From Pseudomonas sp. Bc-h (GTDB taxonomy: Bacteria > Pseudomonadota > Gammaproteobacteria > Pseudomonadales > Pseudomonadaceae): DNA of 64,000 nt. The stretch is from assembly GCF_002080045.1 (NCBI RefSeq), contig NZ_MUIN01000012.1:402013-466012 (forward strand), read 5' to 3'. Within the stretch, counting starts at the first letter, position 1. The number at the start of each line of letters is the position of its first letter. Made by a program: the position numbers and the translations under genes. Below, piece after piece: positions 1-8,768 of this stretch. A model generated the notes under the pieces. The model did not search any database. It saw only the letters and a list, made by a program, of their open reading frames with translations, and had not been told where the DNA came from.

Positions 1-375
1 GTACTGTTCGCCAAGGATTTGCCCAGGGTCGCGGCGTTCTATCGCGAACTGGTCGGCATGACCCAGACCGTCACCGAGAGCAGGTTGATCGTCCTGGAAT
101 CAGACACCTATCAGTTAGTGATCCACGGCATCCCGAAGGTCATCGCCAACCGGATCGACATCACCACGCCACCGCTGCGTCGGGTCGACATGCCCACCAA
201 GCTGGTGTTTCCAGTGACGAGTCTGGCCGCAGCCCGCACCGCTGCGGGCGCGCTTGGCGGCGAGGTCGATCCGGTTTCTGCGCAGTTTTCGGCGCGCAGC
301 TTCATCGCCTGCGATGGCTTCGATCCGGAAGGCAATGTCGTGCAGTTTCGGGAGGCCGCGCCTGCGGGCGGCTGA
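1..375 (+). CDS. VOC-family (glyoxalase/bleomycin-resistance-like) protein, 5' end outside window
   Basis: The reading frame is open from base 1 and reads VLFAKDLPRVAAFYRELVGM, the usual start of a vicinal-oxygen-chelate domain (beta strand, then a helix with FYRELVGM). The true start therefore lies upstream of the window; the TTG at 19 is only an in-frame codon. The C-terminal half ends with DGFDPEGNVVQFRE, the typical last strand with a metal-ligand Glu. Family members are small dimeric metalloenzymes or binding proteins, and the substrate cannot be deduced. About 125 residues are visible, close to the length of a single VOC domain, so only a few N-terminal residues should be missing. Confidence 0.8.
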   Translation, partial: VLFAKDLPRVAAFYRELVGMTQTVTESRLIVLESDTYQLVIHGIPKVIANRIDITTPPLRRVDMPTKLVFPVTSLAAARTAAGALGGEVDPVSAQFSARSFIACDGFDPEGNVVQFREAAPAGG

Positions 376-410
376 CCACTGGTTCAACCCAAACCTCAAT
401 GCAACAGCAT

Positions 411-600
411 GACTTGTGGGAGAGAGCTTGCTCACGAAGCGTCAGATCCAACGACACCGCATTGTCTGCTCCATCTGTTCGCGCGCAAGCTCGTTCACGA
501 CCCCTCTATCTATGGCGGCCCGGCCAAGCGGCGTTCCGTCTACCGGCGGCGCGTCCTTTCAATCGCTACCGCTGGCAAGCCGGACTGCTACGGATCGGGG
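411..600. repeat. REP-type palindromic repeats in the gap before the sirtuin
   Basis: The gap 376-672 holds no gene. Bases 413-439 read like one arm of the common Pseudomonas REP (TGGGAGAGAGCTTGCTCACG). Bases 545-597 contain a second type ending in GCAAGCCGGACTGCTACGG, which recurs near 2815, 22907, 38278 and 50515. These are non-coding interspersed palindromes that can act as transcript-end hairpins. Confidence 0.65.
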
Positions 601-672
601 CTTTCCTGAGATATACCCCGCGCCTGACCTCGTTTAGTATCGGCCCACCCCCGAGCTCCCGAGGACCTGTGC

Positions 673-1518
673 ATGTTCGATACGCCTGCCCATTCCGACA
701 TCGACTCCCTGCTGCACTGGATGAACGAGCGGACCTTCGCGGTCCTGACCGGCGCGGGCATCAGCACCTCTTCCGGCATCCCCGATTACCGCGACAGCGA
801 GGGGGTGCGGCGCGGGCGGCAACCGATGATGTTTCAGGAATTTCTGAATGCCCATGAAGCGCGCCGGCGTTACTGGGCGCGGGCGATGCTCGGGTGGCCA
901 CGGGTCCGCGTGGCACACCCCAATGCTGCACATGAAGCACTGGCGACCTTGCAGTACCGGGGCATCATCAGCGGCGTCATCACCCAGAACGTTGACACCC
1001 TGCACGAACAGGCGGGCAGCCAGGACGTGATCGAATTGCACGGCAGCCTGCATTGGGTGCTGTGTCTGGATTGCAGGCAGCGCACCGAGCGCGACGTGGT
1101 TCAGGTCACTCTGCTGGAACAGAACCCGTATCTGGCGGGCATCGATGCGGTACAGGCTCCGGATGGCGACACCCTGCTCGACCCTGCTTTCGAAGAGCGC
1201 TTTCAGGTGCCTCATTGTCCGCATTGTGGCGGTGAGCGGATGAAGCCTGACGTGGTGTTCTTTGGTGAGAACGTTGCGCCGCCGACCGCCGCTCGCGCCA
1301 TGGAGCGGGTCGAGCAGGCCGAGGGGTTGCTGGTGGTGGGTTCGTCGTTGATGGCGTTTTCGGCGTTTCGTCTGTGCCGGGCGATAGCGGATCAGGGGAA
1401 GCCGCTGATCGCGATCAATCTGGGCAAGACCCGCGCTGATGATTTGCTGGATCTGAAGATCGGTGCCTCATGTGAGGTGTTGTTGCCGGGGTTGGCGCGG
1501 CGGCTGGTGGACCTGTAG
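673..1518 (+). CDS. Sir2-family NAD-dependent protein deacylase
   Basis: A 281-residue sirtuin. It removes acyl groups from lysines with NAD+ cleavage, giving nicotinamide and O-acyl-ADP-ribose. Visible motifs, in order, are GAGIS and the PDYR segment (NAD binding, about residues 28-42), TQNVD, and ELHGS with the catalytic His. A zinc ribbon follows, built from CLDC and PHCPHC cysteine pairs, then KPDVVFFGE and a late GSSL NAD-binding motif. It resembles the class II (SIRT4-like) group by its long insert between the Cys pairs. The ATG at 673 is preceded by GAGG. The gene stands alone between a VOC gene and a convergent peptidase gene. Confidence 0.93.
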   Translation: MFDTPAHSDIDSLLHWMNERTFAVLTGAGISTSSGIPDYRDSEGVRRGRQPMMFQEFLNAHEARRRYWARAMLGWPRVRVAHPNAAHEALATLQYRGIISGVITQNVDTLHEQAGSQDVIELHGSLHWVLCLDCRQRTERDVVQVTLLEQNPYLAGIDAVQAPDGDTLLDPAFEERFQVPHCPHCGGERMKPDVVFFGENVAPPTAARAMERVEQAEGLLVVGSSLMAFSAFRLCRAIADQGKPLIAINLGKTRADDLLDLKIGASCEVLLPGLARRLVDL

Positions 1519-1593
1519 CGGTCCGGCATCCATGGCGAGGAGCGGCTCGCGCGTTTGAAGCTCAAGAGCGAACACAGCTCCGTTCTTTCAGGC

Positions 1594-2703
1594 TCAGCGA
1601 TTGATCCCGGGCAATGCCGCCAAGGCCTTTTCCCAGATCTGTCGGGTTCTGACCCACACCACTTCCTGCCAGTCGGGGTCTGTGGGGTAGAACTGTTCCA
1701 GCAACCCTTGCTTGATCCGGCGACCGGTTTCGTCGAGGGGATCGCCGTACAGGTGCAGCCAGTGATCATCACGCAGGTGCCCGTGAACGAGCTCTCCGGC
1801 ATAGGTGCCGCACTCGATGACGAACGGCATCAGATGCACGCCTGGCAAGGCATCCAGCAGCATCTGCGAGGTGTATCCGGTGGAGGTCGCGGCCACGCCG
1901 GTTTCGCTGATCTGATTGGCGCCGGTGATCAGCGTGAACAGCCAGGGGCCGAACAGGGCTTTGGCATCATCCAGGGCCGGGTAGGCCGATTCGACGATGC
2001 TCATCAGCATGGGATGCCCGTAATCGCCGGCGCCGGTGTGCAGATCGAAGCACGCTGCCACGTCAACGCCGCTCAGGTGTTTCTCGACAATGCTGCGCAG
2101 GGTACGGTTGGACCAGCTCGGGCCCGTGCCGCCGTAGAACAGGCCATCGGCGAACTCGTACTGCCCCGCTTCCACCACGGACATCAGCCCCGACCAGCCC
2201 TGCTCGGCGATAGCGGCATTGAACAAGGCATCAGCCTGATCGCGCAACGGCCCGCTCAGGTGTTCGCAGGCGTAGATGGCATGCACGTCCTGATAGGCAC
2301 GGTTGTTGGGCAGCGGTTTGTTGAAGTCGAGGTAATTGCGGTTCTGATCGAGATTGTCTTCATTGACCCGGCGCATCCACGCGGTGCCCCACGGGTTGAT
2401 CAGGTGGATCATCAACACCGCCACGCCCTCGGGCAGTGCACGATCCTTGAGGCTTTCCAGCCAACGGCTCTGGCAGTCCGAGCCGTAATACCCTTCCACG
2501 CCGTGGGTACCGCTCAGTGCCACCAGCACCTTGCGTGCATCCGGCGCGCCGATCCAGGCCACATCGGTGAACAAGGCTTCAGCAAACGGACCAGGCAGCG
2601 GGTGAGCATATTCGCTCAGCGACGCACCGACCGCCGTAGCGGCTTTGAGGAAACGTTCTCGCAGTTGACGATAACTCGGCTGGGCAGGAAAAAACTGGCT
2701 CAT
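1594..2703 (-). CDS. DUF2817 / M14-family zinc carboxypeptidase-like protein
   Basis: 369 residues, cytoplasmic, with no signal peptide. SGTHGVEGYYG gives the HxxE zinc pair (His67, Glu70), and CFDLHTGAGDYG supplies the third ligand (His222), as in M14 carboxypeptidases and the DUF2817 subgroup. NxDxNRN (about residues 114-122) matches the substrate-binding Asn-Arg segment of M14 enzymes. FVIECGTY near the C-terminus may hold the catalytic Glu. The physiological substrate is unknown; peptide or N-acyl amino acid hydrolysis is plausible. It is convergent with the sirtuin. Confidence 0.85.
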   Translation of the reverse strand: MSQFFPAQPSYRQLRERFLKAATAVGASLSEYAHPLPGPFAEALFTDVAWIGAPDARKVLVALSGTHGVEGYYGSDCQSRWLESLKDRALPEGVAVLMIHLINPWGTAWMRRVNEDNLDQNRNYLDFNKPLPNNRAYQDVHAIYACEHLSGPLRDQADALFNAAIAEQGWSGLMSVVEAGQYEFADGLFYGGTGPSWSNRTLRSIVEKHLSGVDVAACFDLHTGAGDYGHPMLMSIVESAYPALDDAKALFGPWLFTLITGANQISETGVAATSTGYTSQMLLDALPGVHLMPFVIECGTYAGELVHGHLRDDHWLHLYGDPLDETGRRIKQGLLEQFYPTDPDWQEVVWVRTRQIWEKALAALPGINR

Positions 2704-2814
2704 CTAAACCCTCATGGCATCAGGCGGAGTCGGCTCAAGACAAGGGATGGAGGACTGTCAAACGGCCGACGCATCAATTTTTCGAAGGGTGATGTCAATG
2801 TTGGCATCACGGCC

Positions 2815-2883
2815 TGTAGCAGTCCGGCATACCGGCGGTGGCGTCTTCGAAATCCCTGCCGCCGGCAAGTCGGACTGCGACAG
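2815..2883. repeat. REP-type palindrome
   Basis: Inverted halves GTAGCAGTCCGGCATACCGG and CGCCGGCAAGTCGGACTGCG flank a short spacer. They form a hairpin in the divergent gap between the M14-like peptidase and the permease. This is the same repeat family as the copies near 545, 22907, 38278 and 50515. Confidence 0.7.
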
Positions 2884-2982
2884 AGAACTGTCGCAGACCT
2901 CCGACACGCCCTGCAACACCTACTACACTGACCGTCGAAAGCGTATCATCGCGCCCCTTGTTTTCTAGCCTCGGTGCCCGTC

Positions 2983-4038
2983 ATGTCCACACTCCCGCTC
3001 GCCACTGAACGCCGTGGCTGGTCTTTCTGGTGGAAACCCCTGGTGTTTCTGCTGGTGGCCGCCATCGGTCTGTACTACGTCAAATGGTCGCCGTATTACC
3101 TGAAGTCCTTCGTCGCTGCCGACACCCACAACATCGGCGGCTCGATCATCAACGACAACCCCGCCAACCCGTGGGCCGCTGCACTGGCCTACGCCCAGGT
3201 GTATTTCCTGGCGATCTGGAAGGCAGCCGTCCTGGCGGTGATTCTCGGTTCTCTGCTGCAGGTGCTGATTCCTCGCGACTGGCTGCTGCGCATGTTCGGT
3301 CGCGCAGGCCTGGGCTCGACGGTGCGCGGCGGTCTGTTCGCCCTGCCCGGCATGATGTGCAGCTGCTGCGCCGCGCCGGTGGCTGCAGGTCTGCGCAAGC
3401 AGAATGTCTCGGTGGGCGCCGCGCTGGCGTTCTGGATCGCCAACCCGGTGCTCAACCCGGCCACGCTGGTGTTCATGGGTTTCGTGCTGGGCTGGGGTTT
3501 CACCGCGTTGCGTCTGGTGGCTGGCCTGGTGCTGGTGATTGGCGTGTCGCTGGTGGCCCAGCGCATCTCGCGCCCGGAGGCGTTGCCCGAGGAGGCGGTT
3601 GAAGCGGTGGTGGAAGCCGAAGCGCCGGATCAGGGCAGTTTGCTCAGCCGTTGGGGCAAGACCCTCTGGCAGCTGTTCTGGACCACCATCCCGATCTACG
3701 TCGTGGCCGTACTGATCCTGGGCGCGGCGCGTGTCTGGCTGTTCCCGCATGTGGATGGCGCCATGGGCAACAGCCTGTTGTGGCTGGTGCCGCTGGCGAT
3801 TGTCGGCACGCTGTTCGTGATCCCGACCGCCGCGGAAATCCCGATCGTGCAGACCCTGATGACCCTCGGCCTGGGCACCGCCCCTGCCGTGGCGCTGCTG
3901 ATGACCCTGCCGAGCGTGAGCCTGCCGTCGCTGCTGATGCTGCGTAAATCGTTCGATAGCAAGGTGCTGGTGACCGTGGGTGTGCTGACCATGCTGATTG
4001 GCGTGGTCAGCGGTTTGATCGGTGCTGCGGTGTTGTAA
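2983..4038 (+). CDS. ArsP-like (DUF318/YraQ) inner-membrane permease
   Basis: About 351 residues with 8-9 hydrophobic segments. LFALPGMMCSCCAAPVAAGL (about residues 112-131) matches the Cys-rich pore motif of the ArsP/YraQ permease family. It is followed by FWIANPVLNPATLVFMG, and a second copy-like half contains IPTAAEIPIVQTLM and LPSVSLPSLLML. Characterised ArsP members export trivalent organoarsenicals; other members have unknown substrates. A GTG at 2974 is an alternative start, but the ATG at 2983 is preferred. It is convergent with selU. Export of a thiol- or selenium-reactive compound is only a guess from that location. Confidence 0.85.
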   Translation: MSTLPLATERRGWSFWWKPLVFLLVAAIGLYYVKWSPYYLKSFVAADTHNIGGSIINDNPANPWAAALAYAQVYFLAIWKAAVLAVILGSLLQVLIPRDWLLRMFGRAGLGSTVRGGLFALPGMMCSCCAAPVAAGLRKQNVSVGAALAFWIANPVLNPATLVFMGFVLGWGFTALRLVAGLVLVIGVSLVAQRISRPEALPEEAVEAVVEAEAPDQGSLLSRWGKTLWQLFWTTIPIYVVAVLILGAARVWLFPHVDGAMGNSLLWLVPLAIVGTLFVIPTAAEIPIVQTLMTLGLGTAPAVALLMTLPSVSLPSLLMLRKSFDSKVLVTVGVLTMLIGVVSGLIGAAVL

Positions 4039-4051
4039 GCAATACACCGGA

Positions 4052-4165
4052 CCCTGTGGGAGCTTCTGGAGGTTACGACAGTGGCGAAAGCGATGGATCA
4101 GTGACAGAGACGCCGTCTGACACACCGCTTCGCTGCCGTCGTAACCTGCGACGTCTCCCACAGGG
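4052..4165. repeat. REPIN-like long inverted repeat
   Basis: CCCTGTGGGAG at 4052-4062 pairs with CTCCCACAGGG at 4155-4165. GGTTACGAC at 4071-4079 pairs with GTCGTAACC at 4138-4146. Further imperfect pairing lies inside, around GCGAAAGCG and CGCTTCGC. The whole element folds as one hairpin about 114 bases long between the convergent permease and selU genes. It looks like a non-autonomous pair of REP sequences and may also end both transcripts. Confidence 0.75.
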
Positions 4166-4251
4166 ATTTCGATCCACGCGTGACGCCTGTGTGAGCTGCT
4201 TGAGCTGTGGGACAGTCGCGAAAGGGATCGGAACAAGCGTTTCGTCGTGAG

Positions 4252-5352
4252 TTATCTCGCAGTTCTTTGTTTCAAATACTCCACAACCGCCGCCTGATCC
4301 CCCGCAAACTCGATCCGCGCGTTCTTGCTGTCGCGCTGATGGACGTACATCGGGTCGTAGTATTCACTCAACATCGCACTGATCCACGCCCGATGCTGAT
4401 CGACATCGCCGCTGCGTTCCTGCTCTTGCAGCGCGCTGTCCATGATCGCCGCCAGACGCTGATAACGCTCCCCGCCCAGACGCCGAACGATGCTCGACAG
4501 GCTCTGCTTCAGACGCTCGGCATAGCCGGCGAAACCGGTCTCGACGCCCTGCACCGCGATGAACTCGGCGCACAGGTCGATCACGTAATCCTTGAGAATC
4601 CGCTCAACGCGGCCTTCGAAGCTGTCTTCCAGCCACACCAGCGGCGCGTCCTGCATGGTCCGGTACAACTCCAGCGGCACGGCTCGGCTGCCGACAATGC
4701 GGCCTTCGTCTTCGATCACGAACTGGTGCAGATGCTTTGCGCGCTTCTTGAGAATATCGATGGAGAGCTGGTTTTCGAAATCGATCTGCCCCGGCTGCGG
4801 CGTGGCGTGTTTACCGAAACTGGAGCCGCGATGGTTGGCGTGGCCTTCCAGATCCAGCGCGTTATCCAGTTGTTGCAGCACTTCGGTCTTGCCGGTGCCG
4901 GTAAGCCCGCCGATCAGTACGAAGTCGCATTCGGCCACCGCCTGCTCGGTGACGCCGATCAGGAAATTGCGCATGGCCTTGTAGCCGCCGATGATCCGCG
5001 GGTACTGAATGCCCGCCTCCGATTTGAGCCATTGCTGGGTGATCTGCGAACGTAGCCCGCCCCGGAAGCAGTACAGAAAACCCTCCGGGTGCTCGTTGGC
5101 GAAGGCCGCCCAAGCCTCGATCCGCGCGTCCTTGAGCTCGCCGCACACCAGTTTGTGACCCAGCTCGATAGCCGCCTGCTGGCCGTCCTGCTTGTAACTG
5201 GTACCGACCTTCTGCCGCTCAATGTCGTTCATCAGCGGCAGGTTGATCACACCGGGAAACGCGCCCTTGGTGAATTCCACCGGAGCGCGCACGTCCATCA
5301 TCGGGATGTCGTGGAGAAAGATGTCGCGAAAGTGGGCGCTGTTGTCGCGCAT
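4252..5352 (-). CDS. selU: tRNA 2-selenouridine synthase (SelU/MnmH)
   Basis: 366 residues with an N-terminal rhodanese domain and a C-terminal P-loop domain. The enzyme converts 2-thiouridine at the wobble position of Lys, Glu and Gln tRNAs to 2-selenouridine via a geranylated intermediate, using selenophosphate. YCFRGGLRSQ carries the catalytic Cys95. GLTGTGKTE (about 149-157) is the Walker A motif. Its start overlaps the stop of selD by one base (TGATG), so the two are cotranscribed and translationally coupled. SelD makes the substrate. Confidence 0.95.
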   Translation of the reverse strand: MRDNSAHFRDIFLHDIPMMDVRAPVEFTKGAFPGVINLPLMNDIERQKVGTSYKQDGQQAAIELGHKLVCGELKDARIEAWAAFANEHPEGFLYCFRGGLRSQITQQWLKSEAGIQYPRIIGGYKAMRNFLIGVTEQAVAECDFVLIGGLTGTGKTEVLQQLDNALDLEGHANHRGSSFGKHATPQPGQIDFENQLSIDILKKRAKHLHQFVIEDEGRIVGSRAVPLELYRTMQDAPLVWLEDSFEGRVERILKDYVIDLCAEFIAVQGVETGFAGYAERLKQSLSSIVRRLGGERYQRLAAIMDSALQEQERSGDVDQHRAWISAMLSEYYDPMYVHQRDSKNARIEFAGDQAAVVEYLKQRTAR

Positions 5353-6386
5353 CAGAACACCTCGACGGCGAGTCGCTGTCGCTCCACCAGTTCGCCGATT
5401 GGCGCCAGGGTCAGGCCCAGTTCACTCGCCAGCGCAAGGAATGCAGCCTCTTCGGCCGGCTCGACCGCGATCAACAAACCGCCACTGGTTTGCGGGTCGC
5501 ACAGCAGCAGTTTCTGCGCTTCGGTCAGCTCGCCGATGCGTTCGCCGTAGCTGTCGTAGTTGCGATGGGTGCCGCCCGGGATGCAGTTCTGCTCGATGTA
5601 AAAATCGACGCTGCCCAGACGTGGTACCGCAGCTGCGTTCAGGCGCGCTGTAAGCTTGCTGCCATCGGCCATTTCCACCAGATGCCCCAACAGGCCGAAC
5701 CCGGTGACGTCGGTCATGGCCGTGACGCCTGCCAGTTTCGAGAAGCGGCTGCCGGGTTTGTTCAGCGTGCACATCACGTCGCGGGCAAGCCCCACGTCTT
5801 CATCGCGCAACGCGCCCTTCTTCTCGGCGGTGGTCAGAATGCCGATACCCAAGGGTTTGGTGAGGAACAGTTTGCAGCCCACGGTGGCGGTGTCGTTGCG
5901 CTTCATGAAGCGCTTTTCCACCAGCCCGGTCACCGCCAGACCGAAGATCGGCTCCGGGGCGTCAATGGAGTGACCGCCTGCCAGCGGAATGCCTGCCGCA
6001 TCGCAGACCGCACGTCCACCGCGAATCACTTCACGGGCGATTTCCGGCGCCAGCACGTTGACCGGCCAGCCGAGAATCGCGATCGCCATCAACGGGTCGC
6101 CACCCATGGCGTAGATGTCGCTGATGGCGTTGGTGGCAGCGATGCGGCCGAAATCGAACGGATCGTCGACGATCGGCATGAAAAAATCGGTGGTGGAAAC
6201 CACGCCCTTTTCGTCATCGATGGCGTAGACCGCAGCATCGTCGCGCGACGCATTGCCGACCCACAGGCGCGGGTCGAGATTCTGCGCGCCACTGCCGGCG
6301 AGGATGGTTTCCAGAACCTTGGGAGAAATCTTGCAGCCGCAACCGGCGCCGTGGCTGTACTGGGTAAGACGAACGGTGTCGTTCAT
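5352..6386 (-). CDS. selD: Selenide, water dikinase (selenophosphate synthase)
   Basis: 344 residues. It makes selenophosphate from selenide and ATP. The N-terminal GAGCGCK has Cys16 and Lys19, equivalent to the catalytic Cys17/Lys20 of the E. coli enzyme; the residue is Cys here, not selenocysteine. TTDFFMPIVDDPFDFGRIAA and the AIR-synthase-like Asp residues bind Mg-ATP. DPQTSGGLLIAV marks the C-terminal domain. It is the first gene of the selD-selU pair. No selA or selB is present in this window, so the visible use of selenophosphate is tRNA modification. Confidence 0.96.
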   Translation of the reverse strand: MNDTVRLTQYSHGAGCGCKISPKVLETILAGSGAQNLDPRLWVGNASRDDAAVYAIDDEKGVVSTTDFFMPIVDDPFDFGRIAATNAISDIYAMGGDPLMAIAILGWPVNVLAPEIAREVIRGGRAVCDAAGIPLAGGHSIDAPEPIFGLAVTGLVEKRFMKRNDTATVGCKLFLTKPLGIGILTTAEKKGALRDEDVGLARDVMCTLNKPGSRFSKLAGVTAMTDVTGFGLLGHLVEMADGSKLTARLNAAAVPRLGSVDFYIEQNCIPGGTHRNYDSYGERIGELTEAQKLLLCDPQTSGGLLIAVEPAEEAAFLALASELGLTLAPIGELVERQRLAVEVF

Positions 6387-6539
6387 GGGAGGCCCCTGAG
6401 TTTCAAGGCGCTGAAGTCTATCAGAGCCGGGGGCGGTTGGTGGCTCGGGTGGATGGCTGGATGAGGCGCAATCCCGAATTGGCAGACCACCAACCGATGC
6501 AGTCGATCAGTGACTATTTCGGTGTCCGGTAAATTGCAT

Positions 6540-6624
6540 CGCGAGCAAGCCTCCTCCCACATGGGCCCGTGGCGCCCTCACCTTCAAGCCTGGCCACAGT
6601 ACCGTGGGAGGGAGCTTGTTCGCG
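6540..6624. repeat. REPIN (two inverted REP sequences)
   Basis: CGCGAGCAAGCCTCCTCCCA starting at 6540 is the inverse of GTGGGAGGGAGCTTGTTCGC starting at 6604, with a spacer of about 40 bases. It fills most of the gap 6387-6676, between the lipoprotein stop and the selD start. Both genes read leftward, so the element separates two transcription units. Confidence 0.8.
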
Positions 6625-6676
6625 AAGGCGTCATTCGAAACGGCGCCAATCTGTGTAGCGAACTGTCGGTCGATAC

Positions 6677-7333
6677 TCAGGACTCAGCCTTGATCAGCGA
6701 CTCAAGCGATGCATCGAACTTCTGCAGCGCATTGATCTGCACCTGACGCTGCGAGTTGATGTCGGCGGCGATTTCCGGGGCGCGTTTGGTCTGGGCCCAG
6801 ATCGGTGACATCGACTTGGCATCGCTGCCTTCGGCCTTGCCGATGAACTTGAAATCACCGTCGAAGAACTCGGCCACGATACTCGATTGCACATCGGAAC
6901 TGCGCTCGGTGACCAGCTTGTTGCGGGTGTCGAGGAGCACGATCACGTCAGGACGCGCGGCCAGCACGTCGTCCAGGCTCTCGTAGAAGTCCACTTTGGC
7001 GAACTGCTTCTCCAGCGATTCGGCGAACCAGTTGATCGCAAGCTCCGGATCGGAACTGTTCACGTAAGCTTCGGTGATGCGGCTGTCAGTCAATCTGGCG
7101 GCGACGCCATCCTGAGCCGTGGCGTTATAACGGGTCATGTAGGCCAGGTTGGCCACAGTGTTCTCGGTGAAAATCACCCCGACGGTCTGTTCGTGCTTGA
7201 GCTTTACGGCAGACGTCGGTGCTGACGCTTTGAAGGTCTGGTCAGACGCATCGGAATAACGTGGCGCGCCGGGAACGGCACAACCGGCCAGGGCAATAAC
7301 CATTGCAAACAGGGCAGCGACTTGGACTTTCAT
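6677..7333 (-). CDS. Predicted outer-membrane or periplasmic lipoprotein of unknown function
   Basis: 218 residues. A lipoprotein signal peptide, MKVQVAALFAMVIALAGC, ends in the lipobox LAGC, giving a lipidated Cys18. The mature part is mixed alpha/beta, with DVIVLLDTRN near the middle, and is rich in Ala, Asp and Ser. The segment around FAESLEKQFAKVDFYESLDD looks like a small nucleotide-free alpha/beta fold. I recognise no catalytic motif and assign no function. Related Pseudomonas proteins exist as hypothetical lipoproteins (from memory, not checked). It is transcribed alone, between a REPIN and a gap of 111 bases. Confidence 0.75.
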   Translation of the reverse strand: MKVQVAALFAMVIALAGCAVPGAPRYSDASDQTFKASAPTSAVKLKHEQTVGVIFTENTVANLAYMTRYNATAQDGVAARLTDSRITEAYVNSSDPELAINWFAESLEKQFAKVDFYESLDDVLAARPDVIVLLDTRNKLVTERSSDVQSSIVAEFFDGDFKFIGKAEGSDAKSMSPIWAQTKRAPEIAADINSQRQVQINALQKFDASLESLIKAES

Positions 7334-7444
7334 TTGACTTTCTCCGGGGGAGGCTCAGCAGGCGTGCCGTCATGCTGAGCCTTCGCTGGAAAAAGTAGAA
7401 CTTGAGCGGGTCGATGTTAAGCATCGATTAAAACAATAGTAATT

Positions 7445-8611
7445 TCAGACCCTGGCCATTCTGCGCGCGCTCAAGACCTGCGCCAGCATCAGCGCACCGA
7501 CCCAGAGCAGCGCGTCACGCAGGCCGATGAGGTGGGCGACGAAGCCGATCAACGCCGGGCCGAGCAAAATCCCGCAGTAACCGATGCCGGTGATGATCGC
7601 GATTGCAAGTCCGGCAGGCATCGCCGTCTGCGCCCCGACCACCGAGCAATAGACGGGAAAGGCGTTCGACAGCCCCAGCCCGATCAAGGCAAACCCGAAA
7701 AGAAACAACGGCCAGGGCTGCAACATGACGGCCATGGCGAAGCCGATCATCACCAGCAGGCCGCCAGCCATGAGCAGGCTCACCGCACCGAAACGATGGC
7801 GCAGGTAATCGCCGGAAAACCGCCCCGCGGCCATCGTCAGGGAAAACACCGCGTACGCTCCGCCGGCCACCGACAGGTCGATCTGGTGTGCCCGGTTCAG
7901 GAACACCGCGCTCCAGTCGAGAATGGCGCCTTCGACCAGTAACGCGATGAAGCACAGCAGGCCAATGATCAGCACCTTGCCCGTCGGCCATGAGAACGGC
8001 GCCGAGGGGTCGTCGGCGCCATAGGGCAACAAATGCCGCGCATGCCAGAGCAGTAGACCGGCAATAATTGCCACTACTACCAGCACCGCTGGCAAGGGAG
8101 AGGCACCGACCCACAGCATCAGGCCCATCAACGACGCGCTGAGGATGCCGCCGAGGCTGAACAGGCCATGAAAGCCAGACATCAGCGGCCGGCCGTGATC
8201 ACGTTCCACCAACAGGCCCTGAACGTTCATGGCCACGTCGATACTGCCAAGTCCGGCGCCAAATAACGCCAACGCCACCGCCAGCCCGGCAAAACTCGAC
8301 AAACTGGCCAGCAGCGGCAACGTGCAGCAGATCAACGCCCCGCCCACCAGTGACACGAATCGGCAGCCCTTGCGCGTGGTCAGCATGCCCGCCAGCGGCA
8401 TTGCCAGCATCGAGCCCAATCCGAAGCACAGCAACAGCAGCCCAAGCTGCGCCTCTTCAAGGCCTGCCCGCTCCCGAGCGAACGGCACCAACGGCGCCCA
8501 CGCGCCAAGGGACATCCCCGAAAGCAGGAAGGTCAGGCGGTAGCTCCAGAGGTGGATGAGCGTCGGCGTTTTCACGGGTTCAGCGATAGACAAGAGAGAT
8601 GATCCGGACAA
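7445..8611 (-). CDS. MFS transporter (YbjJ/fucose-permease-like subgroup)
   Basis: About 388 residues with 12 predicted membrane segments. The loop 2-3 motif is degenerate (GMLTTRKGCRFV), and FGAGLGSIDVAMNVQGLLVE in TM4 is characteristic of the YbjJ-like MFS group. No substrate can be named. The start is uncertain. The upstream-most codon is TTG at 8611 with no good ribosome binding site, and GTG at 8575 is an alternative just before the first membrane segment. Confidence 0.85.
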   Translation of the reverse strand: MSGSSLLSIAEPVKTPTLIHLWSYRLTFLLSGMSLGAWAPLVPFARERAGLEEAQLGLLLLCFGLGSMLAMPLAGMLTTRKGCRFVSLVGGALICCTLPLLASLSSFAGLAVALALFGAGLGSIDVAMNVQGLLVERDHGRPLMSGFHGLFSLGGILSASLMGLMLWVGASPLPAVLVVVAIIAGLLLWHARHLLPYGADDPSAPFSWPTGKVLIIGLLCFIALLVEGAILDWSAVFLNRAHQIDLSVAGGAYAVFSLTMAAGRFSGDYLRHRFGAVSLLMAGGLLVMIGFAMAVMLQPWPLFLFGFALIGLGLSNAFPVYCSVVGAQTAMPAGLAIAIITGIGYCGILLGPALIGFVAHLIGLRDALLWVGALMLAQVLSARRMARV

Positions 8612-8768
8612 TGGCAGAAAAGGGTGTGAAAGGGTGTGTAAGCGCTGGGCGACAAGTGGCTAAAGCGGTGGGTCAGCTGGCACATCTGCTAACTGCCCCA
8701 CCATCGTCCGACCGCGGCCCGTACTATCGTGGCCTCCGGCGTCTCCCGCAGGTGCAGCGACTCTACAG

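Noticed and set aside
5352..6386. SelD as a selenoprotein
   Set aside because: The catalytic position reads Cys; no in-frame UGA is needed.
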